Positions 48,284-55,905 of a stretch of 64,000 nt of DNA are shown here, in pieces. The DNA comes from JAWKIW01 sp046331175. Its GTDB lineage: Bacteria; Actinomycetota; Acidimicrobiia; Acidimicrobiales; Acidimicrobilacustridaceae. The DNA lies in contig JAXLRI010000013.1 of assembly GCA_046331175.1 (NCBI GenBank), positions 62,001 through 126,000 on the forward strand. Direction: 5' to 3'. The notes under the pieces are model-generated. The model saw nothing but the letters and a program-made list of their open reading frames with translations. It searched no databases and had not been told where the DNA came from. A program made the translations under genes and the position numbers. Every line of letters begins with the position of its first letter. Position 1 is the first letter of the stretch.

Positions 48284-48303
48284 GGATCGCCCCGGGGCCC
48301 GGA

Positions 48304-48319
48304 TAGGCCGAACGGCCTA
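48304..48319. promoter_or_regulatory. Perfect palindrome in a divergent intergenic region
   Basis: TAGGCCG-AA-CGGCCTA, seven-base arms, 20 bases upstream of the ATG at 48283 (minus) and 95 bases before the GTG at 48415 (plus). Candidate operator; no regulator gene is adjacent. Confidence 0.4.
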
Positions 48320-48414
48320 GATGCTAGCCGCGGTCCCGCCGGCGTGCCCGGCGCGCGTCGTCGCGTCGGGTCGGCGGGTCGCACCGGGCCCGGGCCCGGG
48401 GCTAGACAGGCCCG

Positions 48415-48798
48415 GTGACCGCCGTCGACGAGGTGCTCGCCGCCAACCGCGCCTTCTACGAGGCGTTCGAGGCACGCGACCTCGACGCCATGTCCGACCT
48501 GTGGGAGCACTCCGACCGGGTCTCGTGCGTCCACCCGGGCTGGCGCCGCCTCGAGGGGTGGGGCGCGGTCGCGTCGTCGTGGGCGGCGCTGTTCCAGGGG
48601 CCCCAGCAGCTGCAGTTCATCCTCACCGACGAGCGGGCCGAGGTCGTCGGCGACGCCGCCTGGGTCACCGTCGACGAGAACATCCTCGGCGCCGAGGCCG
48701 GTGCGACCGTGGCGGCCGTCAACGTGTTCGTGCGCACCGGCCCGGCCTGGCGCCTGGTCGCCCACCACGGCGCCGCCGTGCTCGGTGGTCCCGGCTGA
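48415..48798 (+). CDS. SnoaL-like (NTF2-fold) protein
   Basis: A 127-residue NTF2-fold protein of the SnoaL_3-like type: LAANRAFYEAFEARDLDAMSDLWEHSDRVSCVHPGWRRLEGWGAV is the standard front, with strands DAAWVTVDENIL and ATVAAVNVFVRTGPAWRLVAHHGA behind it. Members of this subgroup are widespread and mostly uncharacterised; some act as ketosteroid-isomerase-like enzymes. GTG at 48415; TAGACA lies six bases upstream, close to the leaderless signal. A different NTF2 subfamily from the protein at 13236. Confidence 0.85.
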   Translation: MTAVDEVLAANRAFYEAFEARDLDAMSDLWEHSDRVSCVHPGWRRLEGWGAVASSWAALFQGPQQLQFILTDERAEVVGDAAWVTVDENILGAEAGATVAAVNVFVRTGPAWRLVAHHGAAVLGGPG

Positions 48799-48839
48799 GC
48801 CACCCGAGCGGGAGGTCCGGCGCCGGTAGCCTGGCGGCC

Positions 48840-49739
48840 GTGCCCACCGACGACCCGCCTGCGGACGGACCCGCCGAGGTCCCCGACCCGGCCGTGGGCG
48901 CGTGGCTCCGCGAGCTGGCGCGGGTCCCGGCCGGCCTCCTCGACGCCCACCTGCCCACCGGTCGCGGCGTTCCGGCCCGGGCGCGCGAGCAGCTGGTGCT
49001 GGCGGTGGTCGACGTCCAGGGCGGCACCGCGTCGCTCTGGATCCACGGCACGTGGCTCGAGTTCCTCGGTCCCCGCGACCCCGAGGAGGCGGTCGAGCCG
49101 CTGCTGGCCTACGCCCGGTCGTGCGCCGAGGCCGGCGAGCCCCTCGACACCACCGTGCTCGACGCGGTGTACCCGCGCCCGGTCGTGCGCTCGGTGCGGG
49201 CCACGGTGGCCCACGCCGCCCTCGGCTCGGCCGCGTCGCTCGCCGCCGACCGGACCGTGCGACGCCTGCGCTCGCTGGTGCCCCTCGGGCGCCGATCGGC
49301 GGCGCCGGCCGGCGGCGCGGTGCGCGACGCCGCGGTCGCGGTCGCGGCGCTGCCGTGGGCGGTGCCCGCCGTGGTGCTGGCCGCCGGCATGGGTGTCGCC
49401 AACCGCCTCGCCCCGTCGCTGCCCGAGGTCGACCTGCCTCCCGACGACGACGCCGACCTCGCCGTGCACCTCCTGGCCGAGGCGGTGCCCACCTACCTCG
49501 GCAGCACCGTGCTGCGGACCCTGGCGCTGGCCCTGCCGCTGCCGATCTCGGTGGCCGTGCGGCTCGAGGACAGCACGGCCACCCTGCAGATCGGGCGGGG
49601 TCGCATCGGGGTGACGCCCGGCGTCGACCGCGACGCGCTGCTCGTCATCGAGGGCGGCAGCGAGCCGCTGCTGCGCGTCGTGGCCTCGTCGATCCTGCGC
49701 GACCTCGGCACCGGACGCCCACTGCGCCGGCCGCGCTGA
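48840..49739 (+). CDS. Uncharacterised protein with possible sterol-carrier-like C-terminus
   Basis: A 299-residue protein. N-terminal helices include LRELARVPAGLLDAHLPTGRGVPARAREQLVLAVVDV. The middle has a hydrophobic stretch AAVAVAALPWAVPAVVLAAGM that may be a membrane or amphipathic helix. The C-terminal 60 residues, ISVAVRLEDSTATLQIGRGRIGV to SEPLLRVVASSILRDLG, resemble the strand pattern of SCP-2-type lipid carriers. Similarity is weak and function is not claimed. GTG at 48840 with TAGCCT seven bases upstream. Convergent with gcdH. Confidence 0.6.
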   Translation: MPTDDPPADGPAEVPDPAVGAWLRELARVPAGLLDAHLPTGRGVPARAREQLVLAVVDVQGGTASLWIHGTWLEFLGPRDPEEAVEPLLAYARSCAEAGEPLDTTVLDAVYPRPVVRSVRATVAHAALGSAASLAADRTVRRLRSLVPLGRRSAAPAGGAVRDAAVAVAALPWAVPAVVLAAGMGVANRLAPSLPEVDLPPDDDADLAVHLLAEAVPTYLGSTVLRTLALALPLPISVAVRLEDSTATLQIGRGRIGVTPGVDRDALLVIEGGSEPLLRVVASSILRDLGTGRPLRRPR

Positions 49740-49782
49740 GCGCCCTCGGGCCGGCCCGTCCCCGGCGGCGCCGAGCGCGGCG

Positions 49783-50985
49783 TCAGGAGAAGGCGCCGAT
49801 GCCGGTGATCGCCTGGCCGAGCACGAGGGTGTGCACCTCGTTGGTGCCCTCGTAGGTGAACACCGACTCGAGGTTGTTCATGTGGCGGATCACCGGGTAC
49901 TCCAGGGTGATGCCGTTGGCGCCGAGGACCGAGCGGGCCTCGCGGGCGACCCACAGCGCCTCGCGCACGTTGTCCATCTTGCCGAAGCTCACCTGGGCGG
50001 ACGAGAGCCGGCCCTCGTCCTTCATGCGGCCGAGGTGCAGGGCCAGGAGCGTGGCCTTGTTCGTGCGCACCATCATCTCGACCAGCTTGCGCTGCGTGAG
50101 CTGGAACGAGGCGATCGGCACGCCGAACTGCTCGCGCTCCTTGCTGTAGTCGAGCGCCGCCTCGTAGCAGGCGCGCATGGCGCCGGCCGCGCCCCACAGG
50201 ATCCCGTAGCGCGCCTCGTTCAGGCACGAGAGCGGCCCGCGCATGCTCGAGACCTCGGGCAGGCGAGCCGAGTCGGGCAGCCGCACGTCGTCGAGGACCA
50301 GCTCGCTGGTGATCGAGGCCCGCAGCGACACCTTCTTGTGGATGTCGTTGGTGGAGAAGCCCGGCGTGTCGGTGGGGACGACGAAGCCGCGGATGCCGCC
50401 GCCGTCGTCCTCGGTTCGGGCCCACACCACGGCGACGTCGGCGATGCCGCCGTTGGTGATCCACATCTTCGTGCCGTTGAGGATCCAGTCGCTGCCGTCG
50501 CGCCTGGCGGTGGTGCGCATCGACGAGGGGTCGCTGCCCGAGTCGGGCTCGGTGAGGCCGAAGCAGCCGATGGCCTCACCGGCGGCCATGCGCGGGAGCC
50601 ACTCCTGCTTCTGCTCCTCGGAGCCGAACCGCCAGATCGGGAACATGGCGAGCGAGCCCTGCACGCTCACGAACGATCGGGCCCCGCTGTCGCCGGCCTC
50701 GAGCTCGAGGCAGGCGAGGCCGTAGGCGACCGCCGAGGTCTCCGCGCACTCGTAGCCCTGCAGGTGCATGCCCAGCAGGCCGAGGGCGCCCATCTCCTTG
50801 GCCAGGTCCTTGGGGAACGTGCCCTCCTCGAACCAGTCGGCGACGTCGGGCAGGACGCGGTCGCCCACGAACTGGCGCACGGTGTCGCGCAGCAGGCGCT
50901 CCTCGTCGGAAAGCAGGGCGTCGATCTCGAGGAAGTCGCGGGCATCGCCGGTGCCGAACCGCTGGGGGGCATCACCTGCGCTCAT
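49783..50985 (-). CDS. gcdH: Glutaryl-CoA dehydrogenase-type acyl-CoA dehydrogenase
   Basis: A 400-residue FAD acyl-CoA dehydrogenase very like glutaryl-CoA dehydrogenase, which oxidises and decarboxylates glutaryl-CoA to crotonyl-CoA. The substrate-carboxylate Arg is Arg103 in GARSFVSVQGSL, GCFGLTEPDSGSDPSSM is the FAD/substrate block, and the catalytic base is Glu379 in TYEGTNEVHTLVLGQAITG. Length is full. ATG at 50985 with GGAGGA seven bases upstream, so it uses a normal leader. It would feed lysine, tryptophan or aromatic breakdown into beta-oxidation. Confidence 0.92.
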   Translation of the reverse strand: MSAGDAPQRFGTGDARDFLEIDALLSDEERLLRDTVRQFVGDRVLPDVADWFEEGTFPKDLAKEMGALGLLGMHLQGYECAETSAVAYGLACLELEAGDSGARSFVSVQGSLAMFPIWRFGSEEQKQEWLPRMAAGEAIGCFGLTEPDSGSDPSSMRTTARRDGSDWILNGTKMWITNGGIADVAVVWARTEDDGGGIRGFVVPTDTPGFSTNDIHKKVSLRASITSELVLDDVRLPDSARLPEVSSMRGPLSCLNEARYGILWGAAGAMRACYEAALDYSKEREQFGVPIASFQLTQRKLVEMMVRTNKATLLALHLGRMKDEGRLSSAQVSFGKMDNVREALWVAREARSVLGANGITLEYPVIRHMNNLESVFTYEGTNEVHTLVLGQAITGIGAFS

Positions 50986-51138
50986 GGGTCCTCCGGAGCT
51001 GGCGGGGCTGGTCCCACCAGCATGGTCGCCGACCGGCGCGGCTGCCATTCCGGCCGACCCGCCCGGGCCGGGCGTCGAGGCCGCCGCACCACCGTCGGGC
51101 ACCGGCGCTCGACGGCGGCCACCACTACCCTCCCCGCC

Positions 51139-52692
51139 ATGGCCGACCGATCCGCTGCGCCCGCCCCGGGGACCGACGAGCACCTCGCCGACGTCGACAT
51201 CGCCGAGGGGGCGCTGCTCGACCCGGCCATGGCCCACATCGTCGACATGGTGCTGCGGTCCGTGGGGGACGGGATCTACGAGGCCGCCTCGGCCGAGGGC
51301 CGCAGCCGCTTCCACCGCGAGGTCGATGGTCCCGGTTGGCGGTACGTGGTCGACCGCGTCGAGGGTCGCGACCCGCTGGGCGACACCGCGGTCGACCGGT
51401 TCTCGCCGCTCGCCGAGGAGCAGGCCTCGCCCCACCCCACCCGCGACGTCAACGCCTACCCGTTCGCCCACGACCAGCTCTCGCAGCTGTTCGACTCGCC
51501 GGCCGCGCCCGACCTCGTGGCGATCCACACCGCCGCGCACAACTGGGCCGACCAGGGCGGCCACCTCGGCGAGCACGGGTCGATCGGGGTGGTGCAGGCG
51601 CGGGCTCCGTTCGTGTTCGCCGGCGCCGGTGTGGCCCAGCGCGGCACGGTCCCGGCGGCGGCCCGGCTGGTCGACGTGGCGCCCACCGTGCTGGCGCTGC
51701 TGGGCGCCGAGCCGTGCGGCGGGATCGGGGCCAACGGCACGCACCGCGACGACGCGCTGCTGGCCCGCCAGGACGGTGAGGTGCAGCACGCCGTCCTCGA
51801 CGCCGGTGCCCGACCGCCCGAGCACGTCGTGGGGTTCCTGCTGGACGGGGCCAACGCCAACGTGCTGTACGACCTGGCCGCCCGAGGCGGCGCGCCCAAC
51901 CTCGCCCGCCTGATGGCCATGGGCACCACCTACCAGCACGGTGCGATGTCGTCGTTGCCCACGGTGACGCTGGCCAACCACACCTCGATCCTCACCGGGG
52001 CCCATCCCGGGCACCACGGCATCCTCAACAACGCGTGGTGGGACCGGGCCTCCGGTCGCCAGGTCATCACCAACTCGCCGGCCACGTGGGTGACGTCGAT
52101 GGACGCGATCGATCCCGGCGTCGAGACCCTCTACCAGGCTGTGGCCCGCGCCTTCCCGGGATCGACGACCGTGTCGGTGAACGAGCCCTGCGACGTGGGC
52201 GCCGACCACTCGATCTTCGGCCTGATGCGGGCGGGTGAGCCGATCGACCGCCCACCGCCGGCCGACGAGCTGCCCCACTCCACCCAGCGGTTCGTGCGGC
52301 CGGTCAAGGAGTACAAGTGGTCGTCGCTCATCGACCACACCGCCGTCGAGCAGTTCTGCGGCATCTGGAGCGGCACCTACCGGGGGCGCTCGTGGCCCCT
52401 GCCGCGGTTCACGTGGGTGAACTTCTCGCTGACCGACGCCGCCTTCCACGAGGGCGGTCCGTACTCCGAGATCGCCGCCGCCTCGGTGGCCGACACCGAC
52501 GCCCGCATCGGCGACGTGCTCGCCGCGGTCGAGGCCAGCGGCGCCTTCGACCGCACCGCCTTCTTCGTGGTCGCCGACCACGGCATGGAGGAGTCCGATC
52601 CCGGCTGCACCGGCAACTGGGCCGACGCCCTCGACGCCAGCGGCGTGGCCTACCGCGACGAGGGCTACAGCTTCATCTACGTCGACCCGTAG
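51139..52692 (+). CDS. Alkaline-phosphatase-superfamily phosphodiesterase with apparently permuted motif order
   Basis: A 517-residue protein of the type I phosphodiesterase/nucleotide pyrophosphatase group. The usual front half is here the back half: LLDGANANVLYDLA (metal Asp236), LPTVTLANHTSILTGAHPGHHGI (nucleophile Thr277) and VADHGMEES (metal Asp-His near 491). The block that normally closes the fold, GGHLGEHGSIGVVQARAPFVFAGAG to LVDVAPTVLALLG, lies at residues 140-188, before the nucleophile. All metal ligands therefore seem present but in circularly permuted order. No signal peptide. ATG at 51139 with TACCCT seven bases upstream. The substrate is a phosphodiester or phosphonate; not known. 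Confidence 0.85.
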   Translation: MADRSAAPAPGTDEHLADVDIAEGALLDPAMAHIVDMVLRSVGDGIYEAASAEGRSRFHREVDGPGWRYVVDRVEGRDPLGDTAVDRFSPLAEEQASPHPTRDVNAYPFAHDQLSQLFDSPAAPDLVAIHTAAHNWADQGGHLGEHGSIGVVQARAPFVFAGAGVAQRGTVPAAARLVDVAPTVLALLGAEPCGGIGANGTHRDDALLARQDGEVQHAVLDAGARPPEHVVGFLLDGANANVLYDLAARGGAPNLARLMAMGTTYQHGAMSSLPTVTLANHTSILTGAHPGHHGILNNAWWDRASGRQVITNSPATWVTSMDAIDPGVETLYQAVARAFPGSTTVSVNEPCDVGADHSIFGLMRAGEPIDRPPPADELPHSTQRFVRPVKEYKWSSLIDHTAVEQFCGIWSGTYRGRSWPLPRFTWVNFSLTDAAFHEGGPYSEIAAASVADTDARIGDVLAAVEASGAFDRTAFFVVADHGMEESDPGCTGNWADALDASGVAYRDEGYSFIYVDP

Positions 52693-52726
52693 CAGCGGGC
52701 CTCGCTGCGCTCGGCGGTCCGGAGGC

Positions 52727-53176
52727 TCAGTCGCCGGCGCCGATGTCGTAGTCGTAGGAGTCCCACACCAGGTCGGCGCCCTTGTGTCGATGCCGGCTGA
52801 GCTCGGCCAGCAGCGCCACGCCGAGGTCGCGCACCCGGGCGACCTGCTCGGGCGCGGCCCGCTCGGCGAGGATGGGCTCGAGTTCCGCGATGTGGCCGCG
52901 CAGGTCGTCGTGGTCGTGGCGCAGCTCGGAGATGCGGTGCTCGAGCTGGGGGGCCCGGGCCATGATGTCGTCGTAGAGGCCGCCCGCCCCTTCGACCTCG
53001 TGCACGTGGGCGGCGAGCGCGTCGCTCAGCTCGATGACGGCGGCCTGCACCGCCGTCTTCCACCCCGACAGGTTGCCCGCCGGCCGGGCCAGCGCCTCCT
53101 CGAGGTGGTCGGCGGCCACGGCCATCCGCTCCCGGTGGACCCGGGCCCGCCCCACGATCTCGCTCGCGTCCCCCAC
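52727..53176 (-). CDS. Hemerythrin-like helical protein
   Basis: A 149-residue all-helical protein like the hemerythrin HHE family: VHRERMAVAADHLEEALARP, LAAHVHEVEGAGGLYDDIMARAPQLEHRISELRHDHDDLR, and a final helix. Several His and Glu residues are spaced as possible di-iron ligands, but I cannot align all of them, so iron binding is uncertain. The GTG at 53176 is chosen because AGGAGGAG lies directly upstream; the earlier ATG at 53224 has no such site. The gap to the divergent DoxX gene is 92 bases. Confidence 0.75.
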   Translation of the reverse strand: MGDASEIVGRARVHRERMAVAADHLEEALARPAGNLSGWKTAVQAAVIELSDALAAHVHEVEGAGGLYDDIMARAPQLEHRISELRHDHDDLRGHIAELEPILAERAAPEQVARVRDLGVALLAELSRHRHKGADLVWDSYDYDIGAGD

Positions 53177-53268
53177 GGCGCTCCTCCTCCGCTCGGGGCC
53201 ACGGGGAATGCCGGTCGGTTCCACCCGGTTGGGCGATCCGGGCCGCCCGTGGCCTGCGAAAGGATGGC

Positions 53269-53691
53269 ATGTCGATGACCGCCGATGCCGTGACCGTGCC
53301 CGAAGCCCCGACCTCCGGTGTGGCCGCGGTCGCGCTGCCGAGCGACCGATCCCGGCTCGGGTTGGCCGCCTTCATGGTGGGGGCGGGGGTGATGCACTTC
53401 GTCGCGCCCCGCTTCTACGAGCAGATCGTGCCCCGGTGGATCGGCCACGAGAAGCAGGTGGTGGCGTGGTCGGGGGTGGCCGAGGTCCTCTGCGGCGCCC
53501 TGGTGGCCGTGCCGAGGACCCGCCGACTCGGTGCGTGGCTGACGCTGGTCACGCTGGTCGCCGTCTACCCGGCCAACGTGCAGATGGCCATCGACAGCGG
53601 CACGCCCCACGACGCCATGTCGTGGGGGGCCTGGTTGCGCCTCCCGCTCCAGCTGCCGATGTGGCGCTGGGCGTGGAAGCACACCCGCTGA
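53269..53691 (+). CDS. DoxX-like membrane protein
   Basis: A 140-residue membrane protein with four hydrophobic helices: LGLAAFMVGAGVMHFVAPRFYEQIVPRWIGH at the front, VVAWSGVAEVLCGALVAVP, LTLVTLVAVYPANVQMAI, and the end WLRLPLQLPMWRWAWK. The GxMHFxxPxxYxxIVPxW and PANxxMA patterns place it in the DoxX-like superfamily. A different subfamily from the DoxX gene at 15175. The ATG at 53269 has AAAGGATGG before it; the second in-frame ATG two codons later is possible. Function unknown. Confidence 0.82.
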   Translation: MSMTADAVTVPEAPTSGVAAVALPSDRSRLGLAAFMVGAGVMHFVAPRFYEQIVPRWIGHEKQVVAWSGVAEVLCGALVAVPRTRRLGAWLTLVTLVAVYPANVQMAIDSGTPHDAMSWGAWLRLPLQLPMWRWAWKHTR

Positions 53692-53768
53692 CGCAGGCGG
53701 TGGGGCGGCCGAACGGACGAGACTGGTGCATCCGTCGGCGCGGGCTCGACGGAGGAGGAGAGATCACC

Positions 53769-54752
53769 ATGTCCCCGTCCCTGTCCACGCGCGCTCGGCG
53801 CCTCGCCTCGCAGGCGGTCACCATCGTGGTCGCCGCCCTCGTGGCCGGCGTCTTCGTGCCCCGGGTCGTCGCCGCGTCCACCTCGTCGGGTGACCGCGCC
53901 ATCTTCGAACCGCTCCCACCGGCGCGGATCCTCGACACGCGCGACGGGACCGGGGCGCCTGCGGCCAGGGTCGGTCCGGGCCAGACCATCGACGTGGTCG
54001 TGCTCGGCCAGGGTGGCGTGCCGGCTGACGCGACCGCGGTGGTCGTCAACCTGACGGTGACCCAGCCCTCGGCGGAGAGCCACCTCCGCGTCTTCCCGAC
54101 GGGACAGCCCCTGCCGGTGGTGTCGAGCCTCAACTTCGTGGCCAACCAGACGATCGCCAACATGGTCACGATGCCGATCGGAGCCGGCGGCAAGATCTCG
54201 GTCTTCAACAACTCGGGACAGACCCACGTCATCGGGGACGTGACGGGGTACTACCGCGGCCACGACCACGACGACCGCTACTACACGAAGGCCCAGGTCG
54301 ACGGGAAGCTCGCCGCCAGCGACTACGTCGGCTCGGCCCAGATCGCCGCCAACGCCGTCGCCGCCAGCGAGATCGCGGCCGATGCGGTGGGCACCAGCGA
54401 GCTGGCCCCCGACGCCGTCACCGGGGCCGAGGTGCTCGACGGCAGCCTCCGCCTGGTCGACGTGTCGGCGAGCTCGTTCACGGGGAGCGGCGACCTGTCG
54501 GCGGTGACCGTCGCCGCGGGCCAGTGCGTGTCGCTGTTCTCCAAGACCGGGGCGCCCCTGCAGGACGGCGATCTCCTGGTGCCCCGGTTCACGGTGGCGG
54601 GCACGATCACACCGAACTCGATCATGTTGGTGCCGACGGTGGCCCGGAACATCGCCGGCGTCCCGAGCGCCCGGATCGTTGCCTGCAACGCGGGGACGAG
54701 CCCCGGCTCGTTCACCGGGACGTTCACCGTCGCCGTGCAGCTGGTGCGCTGA
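53769..54752 (+). CDS. Secreted surface protein with RILDTR...GYY domain and helical repeat stalk
   Basis: A 327-residue secreted protein. Signal segment at about 16-36 ending VVAAST. The domain from LPPARILDTRDGTGAP to THVIGDVTGYYRGHD is the actinobacterial LDTR-type surface domain. A stalk of short imperfect repeats follows (IAANAVAASEIAADAVGTSELAPDAVTGAEV), then a C-terminal beta domain with two Cys. It is the clearest copy of the domain whose divergent form ends the proteins at 5703 and 7022, so three proteins in the window share this fold. ATG at 53769 with GGAGGAGGAGA upstream. A perfect terminator follows. Confidence 0.85.
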   Translation: MSPSLSTRARRLASQAVTIVVAALVAGVFVPRVVAASTSSGDRAIFEPLPPARILDTRDGTGAPAARVGPGQTIDVVVLGQGGVPADATAVVVNLTVTQPSAESHLRVFPTGQPLPVVSSLNFVANQTIANMVTMPIGAGGKISVFNNSGQTHVIGDVTGYYRGHDHDDRYYTKAQVDGKLAASDYVGSAQIAANAVAASEIAADAVGTSELAPDAVTGAEVLDGSLRLVDVSASSFTGSGDLSAVTVAAGQCVSLFSKTGAPLQDGDLLVPRFTVAGTITPNSIMLVPTVARNIAGVPSARIVACNAGTSPGSFTGTFTVAVQLVR

Positions 54753-54788
54753 CCCACCCGACGCGACCGGGCGATCACCCGACCAGGC

Positions 54789-54827
54789 GCGAACGAGGGG
54801 CCGGCCCGTGGCCGGCCCCTCGTTCGC
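54789..54827. terminator. Bidirectional terminator hairpin, 18-bp perfect stem
   Basis: Arms 54789-54806 (GCGAACGAGGGGCCGGCC) and 54810-54827 pair perfectly around loop CGT. It lies 37 bases after the surface-protein stop and 21 bases before the convergent SDR stop. The strongest hairpin seen in the window. Confidence 0.8.
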
Positions 54828-54847
54828 GTTCGCTCGTCGCGTCGTGG

Positions 54848-55750
54848 TCAGCTGTTGGCGCTGAAGGTCTCCAGCAGCAGCTTGATCTCGTCGCCGGTGC
54901 CGATCGGCACGCTGTAGCCGTCCCGGTCCTCGATCTCGTCGAGGTGGTCGCGCACGTCCTCGACGGTGAGGTCGGGGTTGAAGTACCCGGCGGTGCGGCC
55001 CACGAAGAAGCGGCTCACCTGGCCACCGGCGACCGAGAAGGTCTCGCCCGTCACGGCGCACTCCTCGGAGGCGAGGTAGGCGACCACCGGGGTGACGGTC
55101 TCGGGGGCGAGCTTCTCGCCGAAGCCGCCGAGCAGGTCGGCGGTCATGCGGGTGAGGGCGACCGGGGCGATGGCGTTGACCTTGATGTTGGCCTTGGCGC
55201 CCTCGATGCCGAGCACGTGGGTGAACCCGACCAGGCCCATCTTGGCGGCGCCGTAGTTGGCCTGGCCGAAGTTGCCGAGGATGCCGGCGTTGGAGGCGGT
55301 GTTGATCACGCGGCCGTAGCCCTTGTCGCGCATGACCTTCCAGGCCGGCTGGGTGACGTAGAAGGCGCCCTTGAGGTGCACGTCGATGACGGCGTTCATG
55401 AGGTCGGGCGTCATGTTGTGGAAGGACTTGTCGCGCAGGATGCCGGCGTTGTTGATCACGATGTCGACGGTGCCGAAGGCGTCGAGGGCGGCCTGCACGA
55501 TGGCCTCGCCGCCCTCGGCGGTGGCCACGCTGTCGCCGTTGGCGACCGCCTCGCCTCCGAGCGCCTCGATCTCCTCGACGACGGTCTGGGCCGGGCCCTT
55601 GTCGCCGCCCTCGCCCGACACCGAGCCGCCGAGGTCGTTCACCACGATGCGGGCGCCGCGGCGCGCCAGCTCGAGGGCGTGGGCCCGGCCGAGCCCGCCG
55701 CCGGCGCCGGTGATGATCGCGACCTTCCCGTCGTAGCCGATGTCTGCCAT
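54848..55750 (-). CDS. SDR, (3R)-hydroxyacyl-CoA dehydrogenase-like (MFE-2 type)
   Basis: A 300-residue SDR resembling the dehydrogenase part of peroxisomal multifunctional enzyme type 2: TGAGGGLGRAHALELARRGARIVVNDLGG (cofactor site and following Asp for NAD), INNAGILRDKSFHNM, and the catalytic Ser...NYGAAKMGL (Tyr-x-x-x-Lys). The C-terminal 50 residues continue as TAGYFNPDLTVEDVRDHLDEIEDRDGY, as in actinobacterial homologues linked to sterol or fatty acid degradation. ATG at 55750. Converges on the surface protein through the hairpin at 54789-54827. Confidence 0.9.
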   Translation of the reverse strand: MADIGYDGKVAIITGAGGGLGRAHALELARRGARIVVNDLGGSVSGEGGDKGPAQTVVEEIEALGGEAVANGDSVATAEGGEAIVQAALDAFGTVDIVINNAGILRDKSFHNMTPDLMNAVIDVHLKGAFYVTQPAWKVMRDKGYGRVINTASNAGILGNFGQANYGAAKMGLVGFTHVLGIEGAKANIKVNAIAPVALTRMTADLLGGFGEKLAPETVTPVVAYLASEECAVTGETFSVAGGQVSRFFVGRTAGYFNPDLTVEDVRDHLDEIEDRDGYSVPIGTGDEIKLLLETFSANS

Positions 55751-55905
55751 GGGGTTCCCCGTCTGTCGTGGTGTTCGGTGGGCGGCGACGGACGCGTCGC
55801 CGCAGGACCCCGGCAGCGTAGCGAGGGGCCCCCAGCGGGCGAGAATCGACGCCCTGGCTGCCGGCGGGGCCCGCGCTCCGGTGGCGCCGACGCGCCGCCG
55901 GAAGG

